A DNA stretch of 6,097 bases from JAZKFT01 sp043760535 (lineage in GTDB: Bacteria > Bacteroidota > Bacteroidia > Chitinophagales > Chitinophagaceae). This document shows, in pieces, positions 1 through 6,081 of this stretch. Where the stretch lies: positions 1 to 6,097 of the forward strand of contig JAYUOV010000060.1 of assembly GCA_043760535.1 (NCBI GenBank), written 5' to 3'. The notes beneath the pieces were generated by a model. It made no database searches and was not told the DNA's origin. It saw only the letters and a program-made list of their open reading frames with translations. How positions within the stretch are numbered: the first letter of the stretch is position 1; each line of letters opens with the position of its first letter. The translations under genes and the position numbers were made by a program.

Positions 1-1458
1 GTTTTCTTTACCCCTTTCCTCGGCGGCTTGCTGGCCGACAGGTACTTGGGCTACCGGAAATCCATCATTATCGGCGGCATAATGATGGGTATTGGTTACT
101 GTATGATGAGCATCCACAACCTGACTATGCTTTATGTTTCAATGGTATTGGTAATTGTGGGCAATGGCTTTTTCAAACCCAATATTTCTACCCTTTTGGG
201 CAATGTTTATTCTACTCCGCAATACGTAGATCGTAAAGATGAGGGCTACAATATTTTTTACATGGGCATCAATGTAGGGGCTTTTATCTGCAACTTTTTT
301 GGAGCAGTATTATACAACACACTTGGCTGGGGCTACGCCTTTATAGCTGCCGGTATTGGTATGTTTATTGGCGTTATTATTTTTTTAATTGGCACCAAAC
401 ACTATAAGGCTGCCGATGTAAAAAAAGGCACACAGCCCGGCGATATGAGTATGTTAAAAATTACTTTGCTCATTATAGTACCATCGGTTATTGCAGGTAT
501 TATTGGCTGGGTACTTCCAGGTGCTATTTTCGGTTCCGATTCCACAGATGCTTTCATTTTTGCATGTATCCCGGTCATTTATTTTTATTCCACTTTGTAT
601 GCTAAAGCAGCCGCAGAAGAAAAGCGGCCTATCGCTGCATTGCTGGCCATATTTGCCGTGGTTATTTTATTCTGGGCCGTGTTTAAGCAAAATGGATCGG
701 CGCTTACCACTTGGGCAGACCGCTACACCGATCGTTCTGTTACCGGCGTGGCCGAAACGGTTTTTGAAAAAGTAAAACTGGCACAAACACTTACCTACAA
801 AAAAGATTCTGTGGCCTTATACGATGAGCAGTTCCGGCTACAGAAAAAAGACGGTAAAGCAGTAATGGTGTACGATTACCCACTCTACTTCCGCAACGAA
901 ACCGAATTAAAAATGCAAACCGAAGGCGGTACCGTAAATGTGTGGAATACCAACCTGAGCCAATCTATAAACCCCGGCTGGGTAATAGCGCTTACGCCAT
1001 TGGTGATAGCATTTTTCGCGTTTCTCAGAAGGCGGAATAAAGAACCTTCTACCACCACTAAAATAGCCTGGGGGCTTTTAATATCTGCACTTGCGGTATT
1101 AGTAATGGTAGCTGCTGTAAAAGTTAATAGCAATGGCAGCGAAAAAGCCAGTATTTGGTGGCTGATAGGCAGCTATGGTGTTATTACCATCGGCGAACTT
1201 TTTTTAAGCCCAATGGGTCTGTCGCTGGTAAGCAAGCTTAGCCCGGTCCGTATCACATCACTCATGATGGGCTGCTGGTTTTTATCCACCTCTATCGGCA
1301 ATAAACTCAGCGGTGTATTGGCCAGCCTTTGGGATAAGTACGAAGACAAATCCAATTATTTCTGGGTAAATTTCAGCCTGCTTTTAGCTGCCGCCATTAT
1401 GTGTTTTGCCATGCTTAAATGGCTCAATAAAGTAATGAAGGAAAAGGGGCTTCGATAA
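1..1458 (+). CDS. POT/PTR2-family proton-coupled peptide transporter, 5' end outside window
   Basis: Inner-membrane MFS transporter of the POT (PTR2) family, which takes up di- and tripeptides with protons. The frame is open from base 1; 485 codons are visible and the gene began upstream, so TM1 and the family's ExxER motif are not seen. Visible codons 4-17 carry the TM2-end signature (TPFLGGLLADRYLG). Codons 54-63 read GNGFFKPNIS, with the conserved TM4 lysine at codon 59. The PTR2 signature FYMGINVGAF is at about codons 86-95, and GELFLSPMGLS with the TM10 glutamate is at codons 398-408. Two oddities: the TM7 motif usually written FEQ is FKQ (Lys at codon 229), and about 80 polar residues (codons 240-324) separate TM7 from TM8, predicted periplasmic. 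The TTG at 28 is not the start, because the conserved signature extends upstream of it. Family assignment is secure; the exact substrate is inferred. Confidence 0.95.
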   Translation, partial: VFFTPFLGGLLADRYLGYRKSIIIGGIMMGIGYCMMSIHNLTMLYVSMVLVIVGNGFFKPNISTLLGNVYSTPQYVDRKDEGYNIFYMGINVGAFICNFFGAVLYNTLGWGYAFIAAGIGMFIGVIIFLIGTKHYKAADVKKGTQPGDMSMLKITLLIIVPSVIAGIIGWVLPGAIFGSDSTDAFIFACIPVIYFYSTLYAKAAAEEKRPIAALLAIFAVVILFWAVFKQNGSALTTWADRYTDRSVTGVAETVFEKVKLAQTLTYKKDSVALYDEQFRLQKKDGKAVMVYDYPLYFRNETELKMQTEGGTVNVWNTNLSQSINPGWVIALTPLVIAFFAFLRRRNKEPSTTTKIAWGLLISALAVLVMVAAVKVNSNGSEKASIWWLIGSYGVITIGELFLSPMGLSLVSKLSPVRITSLMMGCWFLSTSIGNKLSGVLASLWDKYEDKSNYFWVNFSLLLAAAIMCFAMLKWLNKVMKEKGLR

Positions 1459-1558
1459 GTTTGAAAGTTACTTGTGCTTTATTTGAAAAAATAAGTTCGC
1501 TGATTCATTCAGAACTCTTTACACCTCGCAGTTTTGATAACGTAGTTTTTCCTTTTTT

Positions 1559-1604
1559 GCCTGCCCCGCCTGCCCCGATGAATATCGGTGGATTATTTCG
1601 GTGG
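1559..1604. repeat. Tandem 9-mer followed by hairpin and spaced direct repeat
   Basis: GCCTGCCCC occurs twice head to tail (1559-1567 and 1568-1576). It runs into a perfect 5-bp hairpin, CCGAT at 1575-1579 and ATCGG at 1584-1588 with loop GAAT. TCGGTGG then appears at 1585-1591 and again at 1598-1604, a 13-base period. These matches are read directly from the sequence. Their density and the local G/C enrichment suggest part of a repeated intergenic element; whether other copies exist in the genome cannot be seen here. Confidence 0.55.
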
Positions 1605-1700
1605 AACCCAAGCGAAAGCCGAGCCCTGATTGAGCGACATTGGCGAACGTTTTTAATCCCGTAGCATTACTGGACTCCGTTCAACAAAATACCCTTATTC

Positions 1701-1746
1701 CGCTTCCCTTCTCTGTAGGAGAAGGTGGCCAAAGGCCGGATGAGGC
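1701..1746. repeat. REP-like double hairpin element
   Basis: Two perfect hairpins stand side by side: CCTTCTC (1707-1713) pairs with GAGAAGG (1719-1725) around the loop TGTAG, and GGCC (1727-1730) pairs with GGCC (1734-1737) around AAA. The sequence then continues with GGATGAGG. The arrangement (pyrimidine-rich stem, purine-rich complement, small GC hairpin, then GATGAGG) resembles intergenic palindromes that I recall being scattered through many bacterial genomes; that resemblance is from memory and not from a search. With no T-run after it, it is a poor intrinsic terminator, but it could stabilise the 3' ends of the two converging transcripts. Confidence 0.55.
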
Positions 1747-1834
1747 TGCTACTATTGTGCTTTTTAGACTGCGGATAACTGGCGGTTTCAGTTCACTGGG
1801 TAAGGAGTTCTGTAATTATATTACTCCCCAAATA

Positions 1835-2764
1835 TCATTTCTTCCAATACAAATAGAACCTTGCCAATAAAGGAAAAACAACCACTACCAACCACACCAG
1901 CCAGCTATGGAAGATAATAAACAAGATACCCATAATTAAGAACAGATAAAGCGGATAACCTAGTGTAAGAAAGGCAATCATTACACTATCATAGTGCGTA
2001 GTACCTGCCGTTTTTTTGGTCACAAAATTTTGTATGGGTCTATAAAAAGGGTAGTGTACTATTTTGCTAATTATAGCAAAAGGCCATAGCATGGTACGTA
2101 ACCAAGAAGGTAGCGGTTTATAAGCACTTGGTATGGCAGCTTGTTCCTGTAATTGCTTTTCGGTGAGCTTATTTATTTTCAATACTTGTGCCGCTTCGCC
2201 TGGCAGGCCGGCCACCAATTCTTTACCAAATGGCTGGCCAAAATTATGGTCGAGTATTTTGCCAAAGTCTTTAAACGAATCGTAACGAATCCACAGCGGC
2301 TGCACTTTTACATCAATGCCCTGCTTCCAGCTTTCGGCTATCATGCGGGCTGCTCCTTTTTTAAGTGGTAGTTGTAACGTGGTTTGGTGTTCGCAAAAGC
2401 CTTCTACAAAAATCATTACGATACCACCCTTACGCAGCACTTCTATTACCGCTTCGGCGGTTTCATCATTATTGGCAAGTTTTTCTTTTCCATCTCTAAT
2501 TCTAAAAATGGGTATTAGCTTAAACGACCGGAGCATTTTGCCCATTGATGGTTTTTCAAAAACATCGCCACGGGTAATTACATGTACGCCCTTGTTATTG
2601 CAGGCACCAAAATACAAGGCATCTATAAAAGAATTGGGATGATTGGCCGCTATCAGCATTGGCCCTTTCAGGTTCAGTCCTTTTCGATTGGTATAGGTAA
2701 CCCGCCTGTAAAAAAACTGCATAGACAGGCGTAGCATATTTTTTAGAAAGAGATATAGCAGCAT
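1835..2764 (-). CDS. PlsC-like lysophospholipid/glycerophosphate acyltransferase
   Basis: A 309-residue member of the LPLAT (PlsC-like) superfamily, which moves an acyl chain to a glycerolipid or related acceptor at the inner membrane. Motif I is NHPNSFIDA, with catalytic His42 and Asp48; the spacing is H-x5-D as in Gat/GPAT-type members, whereas classical PlsC has H-x4-D. Motif II is near residues 75-88 (GKMLRSFKLIPIFR), motif III is FVEGFCEH at 119-126 followed by LPLKKGAARM, and motif IV is VQPLWI at 154-159. In motif III, FVEGF replaces the textbook FPEGT. Residues 1-18 are hydrophobic, and two predicted membrane helices close the protein (about 261-285 and 287-305). The ATG at 2764 leaves a normal distance before motif I. 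The gene converges with the POT transporter and diverges from the OPT gene. The exact acceptor (lysophosphatidate, glycerol-3-phosphate or an aminolipid) is not decidable. Confidence 0.9.
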   Translation of the reverse strand: MLLYLFLKNMLRLSMQFFYRRVTYTNRKGLNLKGPMLIAANHPNSFIDALYFGACNNKGVHVITRGDVFEKPSMGKMLRSFKLIPIFRIRDGKEKLANNDETAEAVIEVLRKGGIVMIFVEGFCEHQTTLQLPLKKGAARMIAESWKQGIDVKVQPLWIRYDSFKDFGKILDHNFGQPFGKELVAGLPGEAAQVLKINKLTEKQLQEQAAIPSAYKPLPSWLRTMLWPFAIISKIVHYPFYRPIQNFVTKKTAGTTHYDSVMIAFLTLGYPLYLFLIMGILFIIFHSWLVWLVVVVFPLLARFYLYWKK

Positions 2765-2782
2765 GAAATTATTTTAGAGAAT

Positions 2783-2812
2783 CAAAACAACTAAATTTAT
2801 CGGTAAAACCAA
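2783..2812 (-). promoter_or_regulatory. Candidate Bacteroidota promoter for the acyltransferase gene
   Basis: On the minus strand, TTG (2810-2812) is followed after exactly 19 bases by TTGTTTTG (2783-2790). The Bacteroidota consensus is TTG-N19-TAnnTTTG, so only the second base of the -7 box differs. Transcription would start near 2778, leaving about 14 bases before the ATG at 2764. Within the same gap TAAATTTA (2792-2799) is a perfect palindrome that lies in the spacer. No equally good match was found on the plus strand for the OPT gene. This is a pattern match only. Confidence 0.35.
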
Positions 2813-2818
2813 CAACCC

Positions 2819-4852
2819 ATGAACGAACAAAAAACATTTCAGCCTTTTGTGGCACCCGAAACAAAGATGAAGGAATTCACCCTGAAAGCAATTTTACTGG
2901 GTAGTTTATTCGGTATCATTTTTGGTGCAGCCACTGTGTATTTGGCACTAAAGGCTGGTCTTACCGTTAGTGCGTCTATCCCTATTGCGGTAATAGCTAT
3001 TACGCTTGGGCGAAAGCTTTTTAAAACAACTATTTTAGAAAACAACATTATACAAACCACAGGTAGTGCCGGCGAAAGTATTGCTGCGGGTGTGGTATTT
3101 ACACTACCTGGCTTCTTGTTTTTAAGCGATGGGGGCGGCGAACAATTTTTTAACTACATCACCATATTAACGCTGGCTATTTTTGGCGGCATACTCGGTA
3201 CGCTGATGATGATACCGCTGCGGAAAGCTCTGATAGTAAAAGAGCATGCCACACTACCTTACCCCGAAGGCACTGCCTGTGCCGATGTGTTAATAGCCGG
3301 AGAAAAAGGTGGCGATTTTGCCAAAACCGCTTTTTGGGGGCTGGGTTTTGCATTTGTATATGCGCTGCTTCAAAAGGTTTTTCACCTGATAGCTGAAGCA
3401 CCTTTCTGGATGACCAAACAGGCCAACAAATTTTTCCCGTCGGCTAAAGTAGCCGGGGAGATTACGCCGGAATATCTTGGTGTGGGCTATATCATCGGGC
3501 CAAAAATTTCAGGCGTACTAGTAGCAGGTGGCGTATTTGCCTGGCTGGCCGCTATCCCTTTACTGGCCTCACTTGTACCAGCCGATGTTATAGCTATGCA
3601 ACAAGTAAAACTGGGCTATCTGGCGGATGTTTTAAATGCTGGCGGCAAAGGTGGGTGGGACCCTATAACGCATACATTCACCGATTATTCCGCCGCCATT
3701 TATTATGCATACGTAAGGCAGATAGGTGCAGGTGCCGTGGCAGCAGGAGGGTTTATCACCCTCTTAAAAACCATACCTACTATTATCTCTTCTTTTAAAG
3801 GTAGCCTTGGTTCTATTAAAACAAAAGGCGACAATACTGAGATAAAAAGAACCGACAAAGACCTAAACCTAAAAGTGGTATTATTCGGAAGTATTGCCCT
3901 TATAGCACTCATGGCTTTTCTACCGCAGATTCCCGGTAACAGCATTGGGCAAAAATTGCTGATCGGTGTTCTGGTAGTCATCTTCGGTGCTTTCTTTGTT
4001 ACTGTTTCATCACGTATTGTGGGTCTTATTGGCTCGTCTAACAATCCTATTAGTGGTATGACGATTGCCACACTTATGGGTACATGCCTCATCTTTATTG
4101 CAGTAGGCTGGAGCGGAAAAGTGTACGAGCCTATGGCACTGGTTGTGGGTGGTATGATATGTATTGCAGCAGCTAACGCCGGTGCCACTTCGCAGGATTT
4201 AAAGAGCGGATATATTGTGGGTGCTACCCCTAAATATCAGCAGATGGCATTGTTTATCGGTGCTATTGTTTCATCTATTGTTATTGGTCTTACCGTAAAA
4301 TTTCTCGACCACCCAACGGCAGCTATGTTGGCTAAAGACCCAAGCATGTTACATGCTATTGGCAGTACAGCCTATCCTGCACCACAGGGTACATTAATGG
4401 CTACATTGGCAAAAGGGATTTTATCTTTTAATCTGGACTGGCAGTTTGTTTTAGTAGGCGTAGCCCTTTCCATTGTAATGGAACTATGCGGTGTAAAATC
4501 GCTAAGTTTTGCTGTAGGTGCTTACCTGCCATTGGCTACCACTTTGCCAATAGCTATTGGTGGTGCTATTCGTGGATTAGTTGACAAAAAGAAAGACAAA
4601 ACCCTTACAGCCGAGGAGGAAGAACTTGGGAAAGGTAACCTGTTTGCAACCGGGCTGGTGGCTGGTGGTGCAGTGGCAGGCGTAATTTTTGCCATCATGG
4701 CTGGCTTTGATAGCACTGCAGACGCACTTGGTAAAGTAAATGCAGAACATTCGCTTACCGGGCTATTGTCGGAAAACGGTTACTTTCTTCTTGGTGTAGG
4801 CTTCTTTGCTTTTATGGGTTATGTGATGTACCGGATAGGAAGGAGCAAATAG
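2819..4852 (+). CDS. OPT-family oligopeptide transporter
   Basis: A 677-residue polytopic inner-membrane protein of the OPT (oligopeptide transporter) family, secondary carriers that import peptides longer than POT substrates, or metal-chelate complexes in the YSL branch. Visible hallmarks are ENNIIQTTGSAGES at 74-87, LPYPEGTACADVL at 146-158, GSSNNPISGMT at 405-415, and ANAGATSQDLKSGYIVGATP at 452-471; all are typical of bacterial members. Hydrophobic segments run through most of the length, beginning at about 22-45. A charged loop (589-606) precedes the last two helices. The length is normal for the family and the gene looks intact. The ATG at 2819 is favoured because it leaves a short polar N-terminus before TM1. 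The mini-kinase follows after 26 bases on the same strand, so co-transcription is likely. The substrate cannot be told from sequence alone. Confidence 0.95.
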   Translation: MNEQKTFQPFVAPETKMKEFTLKAILLGSLFGIIFGAATVYLALKAGLTVSASIPIAVIAITLGRKLFKTTILENNIIQTTGSAGESIAAGVVFTLPGFLFLSDGGGEQFFNYITILTLAIFGGILGTLMMIPLRKALIVKEHATLPYPEGTACADVLIAGEKGGDFAKTAFWGLGFAFVYALLQKVFHLIAEAPFWMTKQANKFFPSAKVAGEITPEYLGVGYIIGPKISGVLVAGGVFAWLAAIPLLASLVPADVIAMQQVKLGYLADVLNAGGKGGWDPITHTFTDYSAAIYYAYVRQIGAGAVAAGGFITLLKTIPTIISSFKGSLGSIKTKGDNTEIKRTDKDLNLKVVLFGSIALIALMAFLPQIPGNSIGQKLLIGVLVVIFGAFFVTVSSRIVGLIGSSNNPISGMTIATLMGTCLIFIAVGWSGKVYEPMALVVGGMICIAAANAGATSQDLKSGYIVGATPKYQQMALFIGAIVSSIVIGLTVKFLDHPTAAMLAKDPSMLHAIGSTAYPAPQGTLMATLAKGILSFNLDWQFVLVGVALSIVMELCGVKSLSFAVGAYLPLATTLPIAIGGAIRGLVDKKKDKTLTAEEEELGKGNLFATGLVAGGAVAGVIFAIMAGFDSTADALGKVNAEHSLTGLLSENGYFLLGVGFFAFMGYVMYRIGRSK

Positions 4853-4878
4853 TATAACTCTAAAAAACCTGTTTATAA

Positions 4879-5397
4879 ATGAAATACCCTCGCTTACTTT
4901 CTTACGGAGCCAATAACAAAGTAATAGCCCTTACCGAAACCGAAGTGGCTAAACTTTTTGTAGGCGATACCCGCAGCGATATTGGATCGGAAGCCGAAAA
5001 ACTAAAATTTGCAAATGACATTAATGGCCTTGTATGTACGTTTATCAGGCTTGATTATGACGAAAACCTTCAGGCAGAAATGTTGGTAATGGAACGCATT
5101 TACCCAATAGACTACAGGGCTTACGAAGTAGAAAAAAGAGAATTTTGGGTAGATGTTTTTTTAAATGAAATGGAACAGTTACATCAAATTGGCTTTGTAC
5201 ACCGTGACATCAGGCGGCCTTCTGAAATTACAGGTCAGCCATTTGATAATATTTTGCTAGGCAATAATGGTATCCGATTGGTAGATGTAGGCATTTCGGC
5301 CTTGCGTTCACAAGTAGGCGATAAATTGTTTAGTAAATACCTTGAAATTGAGAAAAAGGAATTGGAAGAATTTAAAAAATATTTTTTATCAAGATAA
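4879..5397 (+). CDS. Minimal protein-kinase-fold protein with enlarged catalytic loop
   Basis: A 172-residue soluble protein with the core signature of the protein-kinase fold in order: a short beta-strand region (10-20), VAKLF with the ATP-binding lysine at 25, a possible helix-C glutamate at 38 or 40 (SEAEKLKF), a hinge-like LVMERIYPIDY (69-79), HRD at 108-110, DNILL with Asn124, and VDVG (135-138) with Asp136 in place of DFG. Thus Lys, HRD Asp, Asn and metal-binding Asp are all present and activity is plausible. Departures: Asp110 to Asn124 spans 14 residues against 5 in ordinary kinases, there is no clear glycine-rich loop, and only 34 residues follow DVG, so the usual activation segment and C-lobe helices are nearly absent. 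The C-terminus is charged and helical-looking (155-172). It follows the OPT gene closely and precedes the CBS gene. It may act on a small molecule instead of a protein; I cannot name the subfamily or substrate. Confidence 0.75.
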   Translation: MKYPRLLSYGANNKVIALTETEVAKLFVGDTRSDIGSEAEKLKFANDINGLVCTFIRLDYDENLQAEMLVMERIYPIDYRAYEVEKREFWVDVFLNEMEQLHQIGFVHRDIRRPSEITGQPFDNILLGNNGIRLVDVGISALRSQVGDKLFSKYLEIEKKELEEFKKYFLSR

Positions 5398-5410
5398 AAA
5401 TGGGTGTTAC

Positions 5411-5436
5411 CAAAACCCAATCTTAATTTGGTTTTG
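5411..5436. repeat. Imperfect hairpin between kinase and CBS genes
   Basis: CAAAACC (5411-5417) pairs perfectly with GGTTTTG (5430-5436). After one C/T mismatch, AA (5419-5420) pairs with TT (5427-5428), around the loop TCTTAA. The stem lies just after the kinase-like gene's stop and overlaps the -33 element of the candidate promoter for the CBS gene. No T-run follows, so it is at best a weak terminator; it could be an RNA 3' end structure or an operator. The role is unproven. Confidence 0.35.
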
Positions 5437-5457
5437 TTTGCAAAAAAGCTATTTTTA
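5428..5457 (+). promoter_or_regulatory. Candidate Bacteroidota -33/-7 promoter for the CBS gene
   Basis: TTG at 5428-5430 is followed after exactly 19 bases by TATTTTTA at 5450-5457. The consensus is TTG-N19-TAnnTTTG, and only the final G differs. Transcription would start at about 5461-5463, about 14 bases before the preferred ATG at 5476. This supports separate expression of the CBS gene and supports the ATG over the upstream GTG, since the GTG at 5404 lies before the promoter. Pattern match only. Confidence 0.45.
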
Positions 5458-5475
5458 AATACAAAATATTTAACG

Positions 5476-5904
5476 ATGAATAATGTAGCCAGCATTCTAC
5501 GCCAAAAAAGTCTTTCTGTTTGTAGTGCCGAACCCGAAACGCCCGTTATCGAAGCCCTGAAATTAATGGCTGAGAAAAATATCGGCTCTTTACTAATACT
5601 GAAAAACGGTGAATACCGGGGCATTATTACCGAAAGGGATTATGCCAGAAAGGTAATTTTGATGGGCAAAACCAGTAGCGATACAAAAGTGGGTGAAATT
5701 ATGGGCAGCGACTTACCACACCTGAAACCCAGTGACAGTATAGAACATTGTATGGCTTTAATGAGCGAAAAACACATCCGCTACATGCCCGTATTTGATG
5801 GCGAAAAACTAGTAGGCGTTATTTCTATGAGTGATGTGGTGGGTGCCATCATCCATCAGCAAAAGGAAACTATTAGTCAGTTGCAGGAATATATTCATTC
5901 GTAG
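5476..5904 (+). CDS. Stand-alone tandem CBS-domain protein
   Basis: A 142-residue cytoplasmic protein made almost entirely of two CBS domains (about residues 7-60 and 73-130), the Bateman module that binds adenine nucleotides and senses energy status or serves as a regulatory partner. Each domain ends in the nucleotide-contact pattern G-h-h-T/S-x-x-D: GIITERD at 49-55 and GVISMSD at 114-120. HIRYMPVFDG (100-109) is typical of the second domain, and residues 126-140 look like a short helix. A longer reading from GTG at 5404 would add 24 residues, but they are AT-rich, match no part of the CBS fold and would overlap the promoter candidate, so the ATG at 5476 is preferred. No catalytic domain is attached, so the partner is unknown; the adjacent kinase-like and OPT proteins are candidates only through position. 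The gene ends about 80 bases before a strong terminator. Confidence 0.9.
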   Translation: MNNVASILRQKSLSVCSAEPETPVIEALKLMAEKNIGSLLILKNGEYRGIITERDYARKVILMGKTSSDTKVGEIMGSDLPHLKPSDSIEHCMALMSEKHIRYMPVFDGEKLVGVISMSDVVGAIIHQQKETISQLQEYIHS

Positions 5905-5953
5905 CGGTAGAGGCGGTAATTGGTGTTAATAGTTAGGGTACCAATTGGTCTCA

Positions 5954-5990
5954 TTTGTTTGATACTCTATCTGATCGGGTATCAAATAAA
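5954..5990. repeat. Inverted repeat abutting the terminator
   Basis: TTTGATAC (5958-5965) pairs perfectly with GTATCAAA (5979-5986) around a 13-base loop. The stem can extend outward through a G-T pair (5957/5987) and three T-A pairs (5954-5956 with 5988-5990), which are also the first bases of the terminator stem. The two stems would therefore stack or compete for three pairs. Just upstream, AATTGGT (5918-5924) can pair with ACCAATT (5940-5946), and ACCAATTGGT at 5940-5949 is itself a palindrome. This may be an operator or an RNA 3' structure. Confidence 0.5.
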
Positions 5991-6021
5991 AAATCCCGAA
6001 GTGTTTACTTCGGGATTTTTT
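5988..6021. terminator. Strong bidirectional intrinsic terminator
   Basis: A perfect 14-bp inverted repeat: left arm 5988-6001 (six A then TCCCGAAG), loop TGTTTA (6002-6007), right arm 6008-6021 (CTTCGGGA then six T). The core stem CCCGAAG/CTTCGGG is flanked by an A-tract on one side and a T-tract on the other, so it can end transcription in either direction. It sits 83 bases after the CBS stop and before the next gene's probable start, closing the OPT, kinase-like and CBS transcription unit. Confidence 0.93.
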
Positions 6022-6061
6022 ATGGTTCTTCGTCAAAATTAGTGGAAGTCATATTGAAAGT

Positions 6062-6081
6062 TATTTGTGAGGAAGTAAATC
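6062..6081 (+). promoter_or_regulatory. Weak -7 box and purine-rich RBS-like site before the next gene
   Basis: TATTTGTG (6062-6069) resembles the Bacteroidota -7 box TAnnTTTG with one mismatch, although no TTG stands 19 bases upstream (TTA lies 20 bases away at 6039-6041). GAGGAAG at 6069-6075 is purine-rich and 6 bases from the ATG at 6082. If the -7 box is real, transcription would begin inside the purine run, so probably only one of the two readings is correct. Confidence 0.3.

Larger units (their letters stand above)
1459..1834. other. Gene-free convergent intergenic region with repeat-like hairpins
   Basis: This 376-base stretch lies between the converging stop codons of the POT transporter and the acyltransferase. 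Two short reading frames (1461-1664 and 1640-1870) cross it, but neither resembles a protein family; the second runs through a double hairpin and into the end of the opposite gene, so I treat both as non-coding. The middle (about 1559-1740) is richer in G and C than the flanks and holds a tandem 9-mer, a spaced direct repeat of TCGGTGG (1585-1591 and 1598-1604) and several perfect short inverted repeats. I see no classic stem plus T-run terminator for either gene. The best reading is a dispersed intergenic repeat or the debris of one; a small RNA cannot be excluded. Confidence 0.7.

Noticed and set aside
28..30. TTG as the start of the POT transporter
   Set aside because: The reading frame is open to base 1 and the conserved TPFLGG part of the POT signature lies before it, so the gene is cut by the window edge.
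1804..1827. GGAGT/ACTCC inverted repeat as terminator of the acyltransferase gene
   Set aside because: Only 5 bp with a long AT loop and no T-run in the minus-strand direction, so it is too weak to call.
1461..1870. Two overlapping short plus-strand frames in the intergenic region
   Set aside because: They start at non-conserved codons, run through hairpins and into the end of the opposing acyltransferase gene, and look like no known protein.
3703..4188. 161-codon open frame on the minus strand inside the OPT gene
   Set aside because: It lies wholly antisense to conserved OPT motifs, and its proline/isoleucine-rich product resembles no family; it is a shadow of the real codons.
5404..5406. 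GTG as the start of the CBS protein
   Set aside because: The extra 24 residues are outside the CBS fold, and a promoter-like pattern sits between this codon and the better ATG at 5476.
5235..5624. 129-codon minus-strand frame spanning the kinase-CBS gap
   Set aside because: It overlaps conserved parts of both real genes in antisense, and its product is low-complexity Phe/Ser-rich.
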